NCBI GenBank assembly: GCA_023430325.1
Contig: JAEZAU010000177.1
Location: 1 to 5,713, forward strand
Reading direction: 5' to 3'
From: Bacteroidota bacterium
GTDB lineage: Bacteria; Bacteroidota; Bacteroidia; Flavobacteriales_F; PHOS-HE28
DNA: 5,713 bases
Below, one piece after another: positions 5,285 to 5,713 of the stretch (position 1 is the stretch's first letter; the number at the start of each line of letters is the position of its first letter). The notes beneath the pieces are model-generated. The model was not told where the DNA came from and did no database searches. It saw nothing but the letters and a program-made list of their open reading frames with translations. A program made the translations under genes and the position numbers.

Positions 5285-5713
5285 ATGGAATTACGATTGA
5301 TCGAGGCAGCGTCGGAGATCGGTGCGGGAATGAGGGGTGCGAGCATGGGTATGGCGGCCCTGCGTGTGGCGGCCTGGAAGCTGGGAAGTGAGCTGTTCGG
5401 CCATGCCGAGGAAAGCATCTTGCGCGATGAGAACGATGTGCTGTACGAGGATGATACCTCCCCGAACGCACACCACATCGATGGATTGATCCGCTTCGAG
5501 AGCGATCTGGCGTATGAGGTCTATAAGTACTTGAGGAACAGTGTCTTTCCGATCGTTGTCGGCGGCGATCATTCCATTGCGATCGGATCGGTCTCAGGCA
5601 CCAAGATGGCCTTTCCTGACAAACGATTGGGCGTTATCTGGATCGATGCGCATGCCGACCTGCACTCACCCTGGACCACCCCGAGCGGAAATGTTCACGG
5701 CATGCCACTGGCC
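5285..5713 (+). CDS. rocF: Arginase (ureohydrolase family), N-terminal part, cut by window edge
   Basis: The 143 visible codons encode the N-terminal half of an arginase, which hydrolyses L-arginine to ornithine and urea in the cytoplasm using a binuclear manganese centre. The start MELRLIEAASEIGAGMRGAS fits the family opening. VVGGDHSIAIGSVSG (91-105) supplies the first metal-binding histidine (H96). WIDAHADLHSP (119-129) supplies D121, H123 and D125. TTPSGNVHGMPLA (131-143) is the arginase substrate loop, with the S-x-N-x-H pattern that distinguishes arginases from agmatinases. The last metal ligands (a DxD pair) and the C-terminus lie past the window; full length is usually about 300-350 residues. 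An upstream in-frame GTG exists, but the ATG at 5285 gives the normal family N-terminus. There is no Shine-Dalgarno sequence. The gene is divergent from the lipoprotein gene, with no visible pathway partner. The arginase call is firm; the symbol follows common bacterial naming. Confidence 0.94.
   Translation, partial: MELRLIEAASEIGAGMRGASMGMAALRVAAWKLGSELFGHAEESILRDENDVLYEDDTSPNAHHIDGLIRFESDLAYEVYKYLRNSVFPIVVGGDHSIAIGSVSGTKMAFPDKRLGVIWIDAHADLHSPWTTPSGNVHGMPLA

Noticed and set aside
5206..5391. 61-codon plus-strand frame ahead of and overlapping arginase
   Set aside because: It is out of frame with arginase, Gly/Cys-rich, and has no signal or motif; it is a shadow of the arginase start region.

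Overview
The window looks like a chromosomal segment of a member of the Bacteroidota, probably a Flavobacteriales-like lineage with moderately high G+C. The reasons are a FtsK/SpoIIIE translocase with Bacteroidota-style sequence (Walker A reading GATGQGKS, an acidic linker, and a conserved C-terminal winged helix), start codons without Shine-Dalgarno sequences, and several exact or near matches to the Bacteroidota -7 promoter element TAnnTTTG at sensible distances from genes. This assignment is inference; no rRNA or other taxonomic marker is present.

Layout, left to right. The minus-strand 5' end of a CNNM/CorC (HlyC-type, DUF21) membrane protein gene runs off the left edge (1-325) and appears to begin at a TTG codon. 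A divergent 225-bp spacer separates it from a plus-strand gene for an unrecognised secreted or lipid-anchored protein (551-1351). Converging on that gene is ftsK on the minus strand (1444-4008), with a likely GTG start supported by an upstream TACTTTTG box. A 462-bp non-coding interval (4009-4470) follows. It holds a hairpin in the ftsK leader, a purine-rich tract, a 116-bp AT-rich element bounded by perfect 22-bp inverted repeats, and a GC-rich hairpin-forming segment. Next is a minus-strand gene for a small lipoprotein resembling the DUF4412/GLPGLI type (4471-5175), then a 109-bp divergent spacer and the plus-strand 5' end of an arginase gene (5285 to the right edge).

The genes do not form an obvious operon or shared pathway: metal-ion membrane protein, unknown envelope protein, chromosome segregation motor, envelope lipoprotein, arginine catabolism. 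Three of the five products are membrane or envelope proteins. I see no defence system, phage, CRISPR, tRNA or rRNA. The main unexplained signal is the inverted-repeat element at 4206-4321 and the structured segment next to it. The second point of interest is the uncharacterised exported protein at 551-1351.
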